Shown: in pieces, positions 1 through 12,338 of the stretch
How positions within the stretch are numbered: the first letter of the stretch is position 1
Layout: each line of letters begins with the position of its first letter
Assembly: GCA_029207755.1 (NCBI GenBank)
Contig: JARCOQ010000070.1
Coordinates: 310,001 to 374,000 of the forward strand
Origin: Chamaea fasciata
Taxonomy: Eukaryota > Chordata > Aves > Passeriformes > Sylviidae
DNA length: 64,000 nucleotides
Direction: 5' to 3'
Notes under the pieces: model-generated
The model's database searches: none
What the model saw: the letters and a program-made list of their open reading frames with translations, nothing else
Told to the model about the DNA's origin: nothing
Position numbers and translations under genes: made by a program

Positions 1-518
1 TTGATTAAAAGGGACTAATCTTTGCTGTCATTCATGGGTTACTGTTCATTAGCACTATCATTTTTATCAAAGTAAAATTTGCTCCTCTCTACATGGGAAT
101 TGCCATACGGCCTTTGAGCCTTTAATCGATTAGGCATTTTATAAGTATAACTTCTCCTTTCTTGAAAGCCTTTTCAGGGTACCAGCCTTTACAAACTAGA
201 AAAAGCAGAGTTCCATCTCCAGATACCCAGGCTGAAAGCCTAAACACATGCTAACATTCAGTTTCACCACTAGGATCTCATCCAATGTTGACTCTTAACG
301 TGAAATTCTTATCAAGGAGTGATGTGCCTTATTTCAGGTTTAGTTCTAGTGAATAAAAATGTAAATGCTTGAATATTCTCAACTCGGTCCAAAAAGGGAG
401 GGTCAAGCACCACCTGTTTACTTCATTACAAATCATCTATTTGAGGAACATTACACAAAGGAAGATGAGCTCACAGAAAAGTCTTCATCCCTTAAGGTAA
501 TTTCTTCACTGGAATTTT
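1..518. other. AT-rich sequence, nothing recognised
   Basis: Only short chance reading frames are present, and I see no domain, promoter or repeat I can name. Confidence 0.6.
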
Positions 519-1030
519 TCACCTTGTTTGTTTTTTGTGGGGGCGGGATTTGTCTGGTGGCTTTTTTGTACGGTTGGGATTTTGTTTCGTTGGTTTGGGA
601 TTTTCTTTGGTTGGTTTTTCATTTGCTCGTTTTGGGGATTTTGGTTGGGGTATTTTTTGGTTTGTGGACTTTATTTGGGTGGGTTTTGGTTTCTTGGTTT
701 TATGGTTGGTTGGGGACTATTTTTGTTTTGTTTTGTTGGGGGGTTTTTTGGTTGATTTGAGGATTGCGGTTGGTTGTTTTTTCATTTGGTTGGTTTGGGG
801 GATTTTTTTTCCTTTTTTGGTTGTTTTTTCATTTGGTTGGTTTGGGGGATTTTTTTCTTTTTTTGGTTGTTCTTTCATTTGGTTGGCTTTTTGTTTGGTT
901 GGTTTTTTGGTTGGTTGATTTGAGGGATTTTTTTTCTTTTGGTTGGTTTTTAGTTGGTTGGTTTGGGGGATTTTTTGTTGTTGGTTTTTTTGTTTGGTTG
1001 ATTTTTTGGTTCATTTGGGTATTGTGTTTG
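519..1030. repeat. GT-rich minisatellite, unit about 46-47 bp
   Basis: The stretch is almost only G and T on the plus strand, with blocks such as ttggttggtttgggggat. Between 774 and 870 the unit starting ttgttntttcatttggttgg recurs at 774, 821 and 867, a spacing of 46-47 bp. Further out the units are looser. The open frames here (Phe/Gly/Trp-rich) come from the composition and are not genes. Confidence 0.8.
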
Positions 1031-4000
1031 TTTCAGATTCAGTACTAGCACCTGTAAAGAGTAGAATGAAGGCACATGAAATAGATTTTCATATACAGAA
1101 ATCCACAACACATTTACTGCTAAATACTACTCCTATCTAAGCAGCCCTGCAGCATGGACACAGCACAGTTTGGAAAAGCTCTGGCCTGCAGGGCAGCATC
1201 ACTCTATTTTGTGATGATATAACAGAGCACTAATAATCTTCATATAAGTAAAACCCTGCTTCCACTCTTAGCTCAGAAAACATCTTTCAGAAGTATTTCC
1301 AACTGCACTAAGCACTCTGAAAAAAGTGATCTTCCACTGCACAGTGTTTACTTTCACAGTGAGCATTGGGGGATGCAAGAGCACAGGACTGGCTCTCCCT
1401 GCCCAAAGCTGGAAACAACTCTTTCATCTCAAACTTCTCTTGCAAAATTGCCTCCAAGCATCATTGCTTTGACCTCACAGGCTAAGGACTAATGAGGACC
1501 AGAGTCATCAGTGCTGTCTGTACGACCTCAGCTCAGTGCTACTGGATACTTACAGAGGACATAAATTAACAAATTAATCTCATAAAAGCTCAAATTTAAA
1601 ACTACTATGATTATCAGTCTTTACAGTAACCTGACTCTCTAATAAGAAAAATGCACACTTTGTTATTTCTGTGGATGGACAGAAATATTATTCTGTTATT
1701 CCATGGATAGACAGGCTCAGCTGCAGCACTGCTCTGAGAAGTTCTTTGCCTGGGTTTGTGTTATTCCCAGTCAGCTGCCGCCTCCCTACCCTGAGACTAA
1801 AACCCCACCAAAAGCCTTAACAGCAGCAAATAAAGGGGAAGGCAGACGCCCCAAGTCTTCAGTTTCGTACTCCATGCCCAAAATGACCAGCTTCTTCTAC
1901 ATTTTGCAACTTTCACAAAGTACCTTTCACTGCAATATATATTTCAGCCCCCCAGAAATTTGGGCAATTGAACAATTTCCCAAATTGAGTATGGAAACAA
2001 ATGAAAAAATTTTGACCATGGTACCTAATCAAAGTAATATCAAGAAAGGAGCATACTGAATCTTGAATATTCACCATTAACTTGGCAGTAACTGCCTTTT
2101 TAAGGATAATTTTCTCGACGCCGTCACAGAATACATCAAGACGCCTGAAATTAGCATTGTTAACCAAAAAGGGCAGTGACTGTGCATTCTCTGCCTGGTT
2201 TGCAACTATGACCATGAAAATGAAGTATTGAAGTTTCTTGTCCCAGCTATATAGATGGCAGATGGTTTTCAAGTTATCACATATAGGACCTTCAGTTTTT
2301 ATATTAAATATATCTAAGGGTTTTCAAGCCAGGTATTAAGAGACCAAATAAATGGCTTACTTCAAGTACAGAATTTCTCTGAACCTTGATGGGGGCACTT
2401 CAACAAATGCCATTCTAGCTATTTGCACAAACAACCCAGACACTTCAGATACCCACATCTGGCTCAACCTTCCACTCCATGAATAAGCAGCACATCACTA
2501 CATTCAGGAAAGCACAACTTCATGGAGTTATTTCCATGTCTTTAATCTTTTTCCTGTGCCCTGGTGTTCTATACAAAAGGAGACAAAGATGGAAGCAGAC
2601 AAACTGCGGCACATTAGGCTTATGATCCCATCTCTGGAAGTTAAGATCATCATCAGCTGATGGTTGTATAAGAATAATTACAATTGTTTTATTTGGTCAG
2701 ATTTAAACATATGTTTTCAAAATTTTCATACAAATGAACAATTACAGCAGAATTAGGTACCAAATCTAAGTAAACACTCTGCTAGAACAATTTTAATTAA
2801 AGGAGATACTTAAGAAAAGGTTTAATAAAGCAACCCTCTAGTCAGAGAAGCAGTACTTCTACTGTATGTATTCTTCTTACTATTCCAGCAGCCAGTTACT
2901 GTCCCAGCCATGCCTGCCTTTGCCAAATTAAGAATATGATTTGAATTCTACTCAATGTAAAAATATACTCAAGAGCACAAGAAAGAAGATGTTATCCGAT
3001 GGCTATAATTTGAAAGACTTCAAAAACTGATCTTCATATTTACCTCAACTTCTTCAAAAATGTGGATTGCTAACAGGCTGTTTCTTCCAGAAGACCGAAA
3101 TTTTTCCTTGTGTTCTTAAGCACTGCAGACTCTCTGATAATAAACCTTTGCCAGAGTGGACTTGAAAGAAAGAGAAGGGTGAAGGTGCTTTTATGCCAAA
3201 CACAACAGTTAAGGGTTTATACAAAAATACTAGTGGGCCCACGTGAAACAATACCTGGTTAGTTTTACATTACCAATCATTATCATGATCAATTTCATAA
3301 AATATCATATCAACATCAATGCTTACTAACGAGAAGAGTTTTGCAAAAAAAACCCCTTCATTCCAGAACCCCTCAGGAATAAAATATTTCTATGATAATA
3401 ACCTTAACTTTTAAGTGAGGAGACTAAAATACAGCACTGCAGTTTGGAAACCACGTTACAGGCGGTCTAATGGAGATGTGGAAGTGTTTACCAGCAGAGA
3501 TGGGATACTTTTTCACTTGATCAGAGGAGTAGTAAAATAAAACCCAAAAGCAACAGCCCAAAGTAAAAGGACAGAGACCAAATCAATGCTAGTCTGTGTC
3601 AGACTGAGCACCTGAATGTCTTGAAAATACCTCACCAGCCTTCTGTTCACCGTTTTTGCTCTTTACTACTAGCAAGAACATTTAAAAATGAGTTCTAGGT
3701 AAGTGACAACATTGACTGAAGTGCAACACTCCTCACTCCTTCAGGAACTGCAGACCCATCTTTAATGAGCAGTGGCACTTAGCCACAGTGTGAGTGGCTC
3801 TCAGTCAGTCAAAGCAAGTCAACTGGAAAACCCACCCCTGCTTCTGCTAACAGAGAGAGAACAACCAACACTGAAGCAGCAATTAAACTACCTTGATTTA
3901 TCCTCTTCCTTCCTGTGCAGAATTGTCCCTGGTTTAGATCTTCCCTACCTTTGCTCCTTCATGGAAATTCAGTACGCCGCATCTCAGGCGTACTTCCCTA

Positions 4001-5038
4001 ATCCATTTTCTATTCCAGAAGATGAACAACCAAACAACCCTCCTTTCCAATAGCTTTCAGCTGCCCAACCCAAGCCCTCTAGCTGACAGTTTCATCTTTA
4101 TTTAACTTGTTCCTTGGCCTAAAAAATACTGCTGCTACAATAAATGAGAAGATTATGGAGCTATCGACTAATGCTTAAAAAGTGACTGAAAGAAACAAAA
4201 AAAGAAACACTTGAAAAGGTGTACCTCTCTTTCCCAGCCTCCTAATTTCCCTTTTGCTCTTCAGTTGCGGTTTCAAGTCATTTAAGATAATATTTGTTGG
4301 AAAGTATGAAGAAAAAATACTTTAACACCGCATTTGTGACTACTGTAAACTTTAAAAACTATATCTTCTACATGAACAAGAGAGTATTCAACAGCTTTGT
4401 GCTTCTGCACTCCAGAAATGATTTCAGGACAGTCAACTTCTGAACATCATCGGATATTTTAGGAACTGAGGTTTTCCACTACACATTAGTGTAACTGCTG
4501 AGCCCTTAGGTTTGCTGCTAAATAAATACTCCTGCCTATTAAAATTATTTCATCACTACTGATCCTCAACTTGTGCTTCTCAGGCTGTTATACTTTAGTA
4601 CATTTCAAGTGCGAGTTCCGAAAACACAAGTCAGTATGGATGTGTTTAAACCACTTGAAAATGTTCAAGAAGTTGCCAAAGTTCACACTCCTTAAATATC
4701 ACTTAAAGCATTCATTAAAATTCCTTTCCTGAGGGGCTGAAGAAATCCTGTTATACAATGGCACCTACCTCTAAACTTGCTAAAAGTAGAGGATGCATTT
4801 CAACCTCTAATTTGATGCCGACAGTGAAGTTACACAACAACAATCTCTACTGCCAAGGTAAAATGTGCAAAGAGGACAAACAAACGGCTGAAGTTCAGAC
4901 TGGGTAAGCTGGATTGAAAACTGGCTCAGCTGCTGGGTTCAAAGGGTTGTTGTCAGCAGCACAAAGGCCAGCAGTGGTAGAGCCCAGGGGCAAATACTGG
5001 GGCAAATATTGCCGTCCTTCACTAACCACCTTGATGAT
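1031..5038. other. AT-rich non-coding sequence
   Basis: I recognise no gene. One minus-strand segment ends at 3,044 in a donor-like site (GAG|GTAAAT) and follows a pyrimidine-rich acceptor at about 3,166, but no frame stays open from that acceptor to the donor. The segment may be intronic sequence of an unseen gene. Confidence 0.5.
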
Positions 5039-5375
5039 GGCATCACATGGGCCTTCACCACTTTGGAGATACCAAACTAGGAAGATTGGCTGATAGAAAA
5101 GCTGGTGGTGCTGACTTTCAAAGACACCTCTCCAGGCTGGAGAAGTGGTCAGACAGACTGTATCAGAGACAGAACTTCCTTAAGCATCAGGACGATTGTC
5201 AAGTCCCAAACTTGCTGCTATATTCAAAGTATAGATATATTCAAAACCCAGCTGGACACAGCATTGAGCAACCTGCCCCAGTTAACTTGCTCCAAGCAGA
5301 GCAGTTGGACTCAGCCACCTCCAGAAGTGTCTTCCAACCACAACCATCTCCATGATGCAGCTGCCTTCAGCTTTT
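5039..5375 (+). mobile_element. CR1-type LINE 3' tail (truncated)
   Basis: The 3' part carries the typical end of avian CR1 elements: a segment reading 'agctggacacagcattgagc', then 'gttggactcagccacctcc', then 'cttccaaccacaaccatct', followed by 'catgatg'. Only this tail is clear. The upstream 200 bases are more diverged and their membership is inferred. It is a 5'-truncated fossil without coding capacity, like most avian CR1 copies. Confidence 0.6.
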
Positions 5376-8300
5376 GGACAGACTCTGTGGACAATAGTAC
5401 ACTTTTTCATTAGAGTCCATTTCAAAAAACCCCATGAGTTTTTCTGTTTTTCACAGAAATCCGACAAAAACCAACAAAGACTGTCCCATCTTGTCTCACA
5501 TGATCAAATATTTCTTAAGGAAGTCTATTAAGGGCCAGTAAGGCTTTTTCTCTTCTGCATGCAGTTTTTTCAACGTAAATAAGAAAACATTCCACTGTCT
5601 AAACACCTTTTTGAGGCTGAGGATTTTGTAAATATTTGTTGCGAGAATGAATTACATCTGGGTCCTGTTTTTTTTTTTAATTTTGTTTGGTTTGGGGTAT
5701 TTTTTTTTTCTCCTGTTAATTGCCCCTAGGGCCCCCTGAGGGAGATTTTCTTTGCTAAGAAAGCCTGAGGCAGATAACTCTGTCAAGCTCTGTTTGCATC
5801 TCTGCCTCCTAAAAGGGTTACTCAGGTTGTTTTTATTGCTTTGGACACACACCTGCACACAAGATACTACCTGCTAAAAGGTGGAGCAACCATCTTCCCC
5901 AAGCACAAAAAAATTTAAATATCAAAGAAAGACACTTTTCTTGAAAGAATATACCCATTGTTTGATGGCAGCCAGATCCTACTACCAGCAATGACTGGCA
6001 AATGCACAAGGTACAGACATGACTCTGCTCTCCTCCAAAACCTACAATTTTACTCGTTCTGGCTTGTTCATTTGGCACTTTGTTCTCAGCTCAAACTCTA
6101 CCTGTGCCACATGCTCAAGTTGTCTTTCCTCCCCTCTGCAGTTTTTCCTCACAGCCCTAATCACAGCTGACCTCTTGTAGATTGACTACTTATCAACACT
6201 CACGAAATTCCTACTCAGTCATTCTGCAGAGCTGAGATGCCCTGGTCAGTGTCCCTGCCCGTGCACAGACTGCAGGAAGAACAAGAGCTGAACTGATATT
6301 GCTTCTCTTAAAAGCATATCTAGGGAAAACACAGGCTTCCAATCCATTAAATGAACATAGAAATGAGACAAAACAGACTAATGAGATCAGGCAATAAAAT
6401 TTTCATAAGAATAGAACATTTTGACTAAATTTCCTGTGCTAATTAAGGTTACATTCTGAGCTTATAAGACATATCCATTTGATAGTAAATTAATTGCTTG
6501 AGCAATGTGAATATTTTACATGTACTCTACAGTAGGTGTCCAAGGTGCACGCTTTAAAGTCAGCAGTGACTTTTGACAACTGTAAGCTTACAGAACTGAC
6601 TGCCTCTGTTCTATCTCTAAATTCCTCATCTCAACTTTCCTCCCACTGCTGCCCCTGTTTGAGTTCCTCATTTTCCAGGTAAGGGGGACTATCCCAGGGG
6701 AGAGACACACAAGCACGGGTCTGATACTCATCCAAGAATGTTTCCATGGTTCTAACAGTTACTCAGATTATTACAGATTGACAAGTGTTGGAAACAAATA
6801 TGAGTGAAAATGCAATTTTGTGCCATCAAACCAAACAAGGACAGGCTTCTTATGTCTCTACTTGCACTTGACCAGAAATAAAGCTTCCCTTTGCTTATTT
6901 CTGCTGCCCTCTGTGCATGCAGCTTCTGAAATTCAGGCAATTTCTGCCTCTGGCAACAAGAATAAACTTGCACAACTACTCAGGGCTGTGTCTCCCCGAA
7001 GGAGGCAGTTCGATGCAATTTGTCAAAAGCCAAAAGAGTGCTTTAATGGACAATTTACTTCAAACGACTGCAGCTGTTGCCTAATAAAGGAACAGAGACA
7101 AAAGATTAAAAATGGTTCTACCCATGCCAATACAATTCTCAATGATCAATGAATAAAACACACCCTTTTCTATCTCCCCTTTTTAGTCAAAAGCAATAAA
7201 AGTAATGAATCATTCTCTTTCTGTAGCTTGCTACACGTGATGTTCAATCAAAGCACTTGGGGAAATTTCAGTAGGTATTGTTAACAAAGTACACATACGC
7301 ATTTTGAGCTTATTGCTTTGTCTTGAAAAGTAAAGCCAGATACTCCCTCTTCTGTCAGAGCTCAAAAGAGTCACTGAAAACTTCTCTGAAACTCCACATA
7401 TCAAAAAAAGCTCTAAAAAAAAAAAAAGCCACCAGAACCTCCACACCCTGATCTGGTCTCAGGAGAGCTTGTGCTCCCACACTGCAAGAGTCTCATGTTC
7501 TTACGTATGAAGCTCATACTTCACTATCAGACAACATTACAAGCACAGCTGGAGCATAGAGAATGAATAATATTAAGTGTTCAACATGAACTTAATAGAA
7601 AGACAGCTCATTATTCATTTTGAGGGCCTTTCTTTGCCTCGACATCTTTCTTTGTTGAAATGATGACAATCAAAATATTACTCAACAGCAAACATAGGGA
7701 AGTTAGGACAGCAGCATCTCATTAGACCACAGGGAATATTTGGTATTTCAAGGTAGTGAAGGAAGAAAATACAGATAAACACGAGACAGAGCTAACCACA
7801 GCATTTGAATGTTACCCCAAGAGCTCCTCCATGCAACCCCATCCTTCAGTCATCCAGTTTGAATTACCCCTTGAGCTACTCAGGCATATTCATCTACAGA
7901 CTAAGAACAGAACTCGCATCAGGGTGATATTATTCGTTTTCAAGGTTCCAAGTACAGTTTTCAGTATTTCTACTCCTGGGAAGCACTTATGCACTGGAGC
8001 AGCCCCACTGCTGATGTTTATTCTTTCCCAGGACTGGCAAGCCTTTGAGCTCGAGCTCCTTGGTAGTACCAAAACATTCAATTTCCTTCCATTTTGTCTT
8101 CACCTAATCCAGTACCTGCCTAGCATTTAACAGAGAGAATACTTCCATATCATCATTTACTGCATGTAGAGATGAGGTAGGCACATAATTAATTTTCACT
8201 TTTACCCACGAATTTATTTCCAGATGTTCCCAATATTGCTGTGCAGCAGGCAGGATGCACATGGCAGTGTGCCAAAAGATACATGAGCTGTGAGACTAGA

Positions 8301-11300
8301 ATGTAATTTTTGTTGACTAATGTCACTTTTCCATCAAACTCAAGGAGTTCCAGTGGGCTTGTGAATTAATTTGAAGAACAGGGTTGGGTTTTTCTCATGA
8401 TGCTTATTACTGACTTCCCACTAGGACAGGCATCTTAAAATTCCAAAAACAACACACGGGGACGTGCTCAGAAGAAAAATTGCCTTCCAAATGGATCAAA
8501 TCCAGAAAAACACTGCTCAGTCACATTTTATAAATCCCAATACAAAGTATAAAGATAAAATCTGGCTCCAGGCATACAGGAAGCCATTGCCCACATTAGC
8601 ACCACCTCTGGCACTCAGCGCTCTGGCTATCTGTTCAAAGCACTGGATTCAACTCTTCACATTTGAGATGTTCATACAGTTACAAGGGCCCAGCTAACAC
8701 TGCTGTTTTAAGTGAAAAGTGCCAGTCAATATGTAATAAATGCTAAATAAAAAGCCACGGTGAAGAAATCCTGTCTTGTCAGTCAGGAAGATTCTAAATG
8801 AAATAAAGGAGAATCTAACCAGCACCTGTGAAAGCGTGTTCGTCCTGTATTACACCGCATCTAGCTGTGTTACCTTACAGCCACCAACAAACATCAAATT
8901 TACACCAGGTAAGGACTTTTCTTTTAGGCTCATATTAACACAAACTTGTTGCTCTAAAAGCATTTCTGTACACATTTACACAGAATATAAAATACCCTAA
9001 AGGCACAATACTTAAAGGAACAAAGCATCAGGTGACAAGCACTCTTTCACTATCACTCACACTTACAGAGGAGCCCTTTACTGCCTATTCCACATGGAAA
9101 GCATTTGTTCCAAACTACTAAGTCACGAGTTGCCTCCAAGGAAAATCTGATATACCAGAGTATTTTCCCCTTTAATCTTCCACCAAAGGTAAAGCACACC
9201 AAATTAATTTGTCAGAAAGCAGAGCAGTCAGGACAACCTGCACCCCCCTAAAGATCCATGAAGGAATCACTAACAGAATCTCTTGCTAACAGGAGAAAAA
9301 GAAAAATACATTTCTTGTATTTCATAAGCACAGAAACTTTGCTAGACCAATGGACGCCCATATTTCAGCCTAATGAGGCAACTCTTACTTCTTCAGCATC
9401 ATATTTTCATGTACGATAGTTAACAAAAATACTCAAATGTCACCATTTACATTACAGAACTGAAAGATTCACTTGGACCTAGGCATTCAAAATAAGATGG
9501 GGTACAACATGGAACTATTACCTGAATTATGTTCAAAGCCCTGGAGAGACACGTCTGACCCCTCATTTCTCAGAGTAGACATGTATAAGTATTTAAACAC
9601 ACACGCTCAGCCCCCACACGGTTATTCTAAAAAAATATTACGTACTTTTACTACCAAACAAACTCCAAGTTACTCTTTTATCCTGTCACGAGAATCACAT
9701 ACAAAGTTTTCTATATCAGATTGTCTCTGACTAGCTAAACCATATGCTTATTTGCGCTATTGACACCTTTAACAGAACTGTTTAATAGCTATTTAATAGC
9801 TGTTTAACTGTTTAATAGGTAAACCCAAACAACTTTGGTAGACTGATCAAATAATTGATCCAAGTTCATTAATGACAGGGTAGGAAACATGGAGGTTTTC
9901 TTCAAATGATAAATCACTGTGTAACTTTTTCTTAAACTTACCTGGCATAACAAATGGCTACAAATTAAGTCAAAACCATATGGTAGAGGCTAAAGCGGAG
10001 AGCACGAGTTGAATTTTATTATACAGAACCATATGCTGCACTTAACGTCTGTGATGACTTTGCCTTTCGCCACAGACGATGCCTATAAATCAGCACTGCA
10101 GACGTGAGAACTCCACTAAACTCTACAACTGAATGATCTTGAACACACAGATTCAGTATTTTCCTTTATCACATTGTCTCAAAGGGTTACTTGTGTTATG
10201 GATCACTTTTGCGCTGTTGCAGAGTGCCATTTCTAGCACAGCCAGCTCTTCGAGCAGCACTCCAGCAATACTTAAAGGATAACTGAATAACCCATTCCAA
10301 GACCAGGGCTCCTTAGAGTTCTCCACACAGATACTCTAAATAGCAGAACACTGGGCAGAACTTTCCACAGAATCGTTTCTGAACCTAAGGAGCCAAAATT
10401 GTGAGTGCAACTTGCACATCTGCAAGACTGGGACTCAATGCTCTGCTCCAAGGCAGCTCACTTCTGCAGCTCATGCCGACCTTGGTATTCCACATACTAA
10501 AAAACCAACATCCAACATCCCAGAATGAAATTGCTTTGATGTCAGGTAACCAGGTGAACCCTAAACAAAAAAGGAGCTTGACCACAGCAGCCTGACACAA
10601 CTTTAAGCAGTGGCTGCACAATAGGAGCAAAAATAAGCCAAATATGTGAAAGGCACATACTGAGTTGAGAGGTTGATCTTCTGCTGTCTGTTAGACCACT
10701 TATCTCCAGTTCGGACATTTCTCGCTTTCCACACAGAGATTATGACATTAGAACAACACTAACATTACTGAGCAACACACAATGCCTTCAAATGGCATTT
10801 CAGTTTGGAGAACTAAGAACACTAAGCAGAAACAGCAATACAGTACACCTGACTGCTCAAATTGGTAACTTCTGGTGAACTGAAGGGAAGATGCTTTCAG
10901 AGAAGTAATTTAGCAATCCCTATTTTAAGAGTATTTAAAAATACACTGCGTTTTCATTGCCAGTGCCACAGGGCACATCACATGGAAGATGTTTCAGAAA
11001 ACTGCTCACCGCAAAGGTCACACCTCAAGGTAAAGCACTTGCACTAGTAATGAAAAAGGCACTTTTCAAAAGGAAAAAGTGAAGGTTATTTCCTTGTTCC
11101 CACTGACCACAAACCCTCCTTCTTTAGGCCAGAATAACTTACACTTTTTTCTTCACTTGGCCACTTTTCACCACCACCTGGTTTTGGGGTTTTTCCCCAA
11201 AACCAGCTAATTTTATTTAGCTAAAGTCAGTTCCTGCTACTAATAACATACAAGTCAAAACCCCCACTGATTTTTGGTGAGATCAAAGCGATCAATAACT

Positions 11301-12238
11301 TCTGATCTCAGCTTGCCTACTGTTTCCTATTTCTTTCCCTTAAGTGTAGATTTTTAATGAGTTTGAGGCACTGCTACAGACAGCGCCATGCTGTTTCCTT
11401 AGTACATTTTATCCAGACAGTACTTGAAAAATACCATTACAAATAATGCCCAAGTACCATTTTAAGAAGAAAATGGGGCTACCCTGAGCAAATTATCTTC
11501 CTCCTTCTAAATTTGATTCCATAATCTCATCTTAATGAAAATAAAACACAATATTTATCCAGCAAACATCTTTAGAAAAACATTTATACAAAGAAGGGAA
11601 TTCATATATTTCAGGGTTCTGCTCCTGGCTAAACAATTAATAATCCAAATACTGACTTCAATATCTAATTGGATAACAAGACACAACCAAACACAGTGAG
11701 GAGGGTGTGCGTGTTCACCTTTCTGGCCTCTTCAAAACACTGTCAAATCTGCAAAAACATCAGCAACAGAGAGAGAAGAATGAAAACTTTAAACTTTGCA
11801 ATTCCTGTTTTTCCTGACTGTGCACCTGAAGCTCTCTTATGAGTACTTGAGAAGCACAGTAACCAAAACCATTCGCCATTTGGGATTCTCAGTGCCTAAT
11901 TGTTCCAGCCAGAGAGGATTAACACAGTTCAAGGCACCTGACAACTTAATGCTTCCCAGATACTACAAAGACTAAAATCACCATTACTGGAAAACAAACA
12001 GACAAAATAAAATCCACATTTAACCCCCTGGAACCTTCCCACAACTCCCAATACACTTTTAATAAAACTGTGCCCCATGAGCCAACATCCAACTTTCACA
12101 CAAGTCATCGAGTGAGCAGCAGCAGCAGTAATCACTGCATTTTATAGTTATGTTCGTAGAGGCACAATTTTGTGGGAGAATTCATTATTTTGGTTTTGTC
12201 TGTCATTTGGGATAGTAATTGTTCTCCAAAGAACTCAC
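5376..12238. other. AT-rich non-coding sequence
   Basis: No domain-bearing frame was found. Poly-T tracts lie at about 5,669-5,710. A minus-strand stretch at 9,942-9,989 sits between an acceptor-like ctttag and a perfect donor (CAG|GTAAGT), but it does not join in phase to the candidate exon at 12.3 kb, so I do not call it a gene. Confidence 0.5.
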
Positions 12239-12338
12239 CCACAACCAAACCTCTACCAATGTCAATGAATGAACAGATCACGGCCCAATATGAAGGGTAG
12301 TAGCAAAGCCATCTGTAAAGAACAGCTGTATTTGCTCC
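12239..12338 (-). CDS. candidate 100-bp exon of an unrecognised membrane protein
   Basis: On the minus strand a long pyrimidine tract ends in cttgcag at 12,339-12,345. It is followed by 33 open codons (GANTAVLYRWLCYYPSYWA...) and a strong donor, G|GTGAGTT. The peptide is rich in aromatic and hydrophobic residues and would fit part of a membrane segment. Good splice sites around an open frame are the whole case. I do not recognise the family, and no in-phase neighbouring exon was found. It could be chance or a relic. Confidence 0.3.

Noticed and set aside
1913..2272. A 119-codon minus-strand frame
   Set aside because: No recognisable domain and no convincing acceptor-donor pair; left unannotated.
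3044..3166. A minus-strand segment with a good pyrimidine-tract acceptor and a GAG|GTAAAT donor
   Set aside because: Each of the three frames contains a stop between acceptor and donor.
9942..9989. A 48-bp minus-strand candidate exon with a perfect donor
   Set aside because: It does not join in phase to the candidate exon at 12.3 kb and the peptide is too short to judge.
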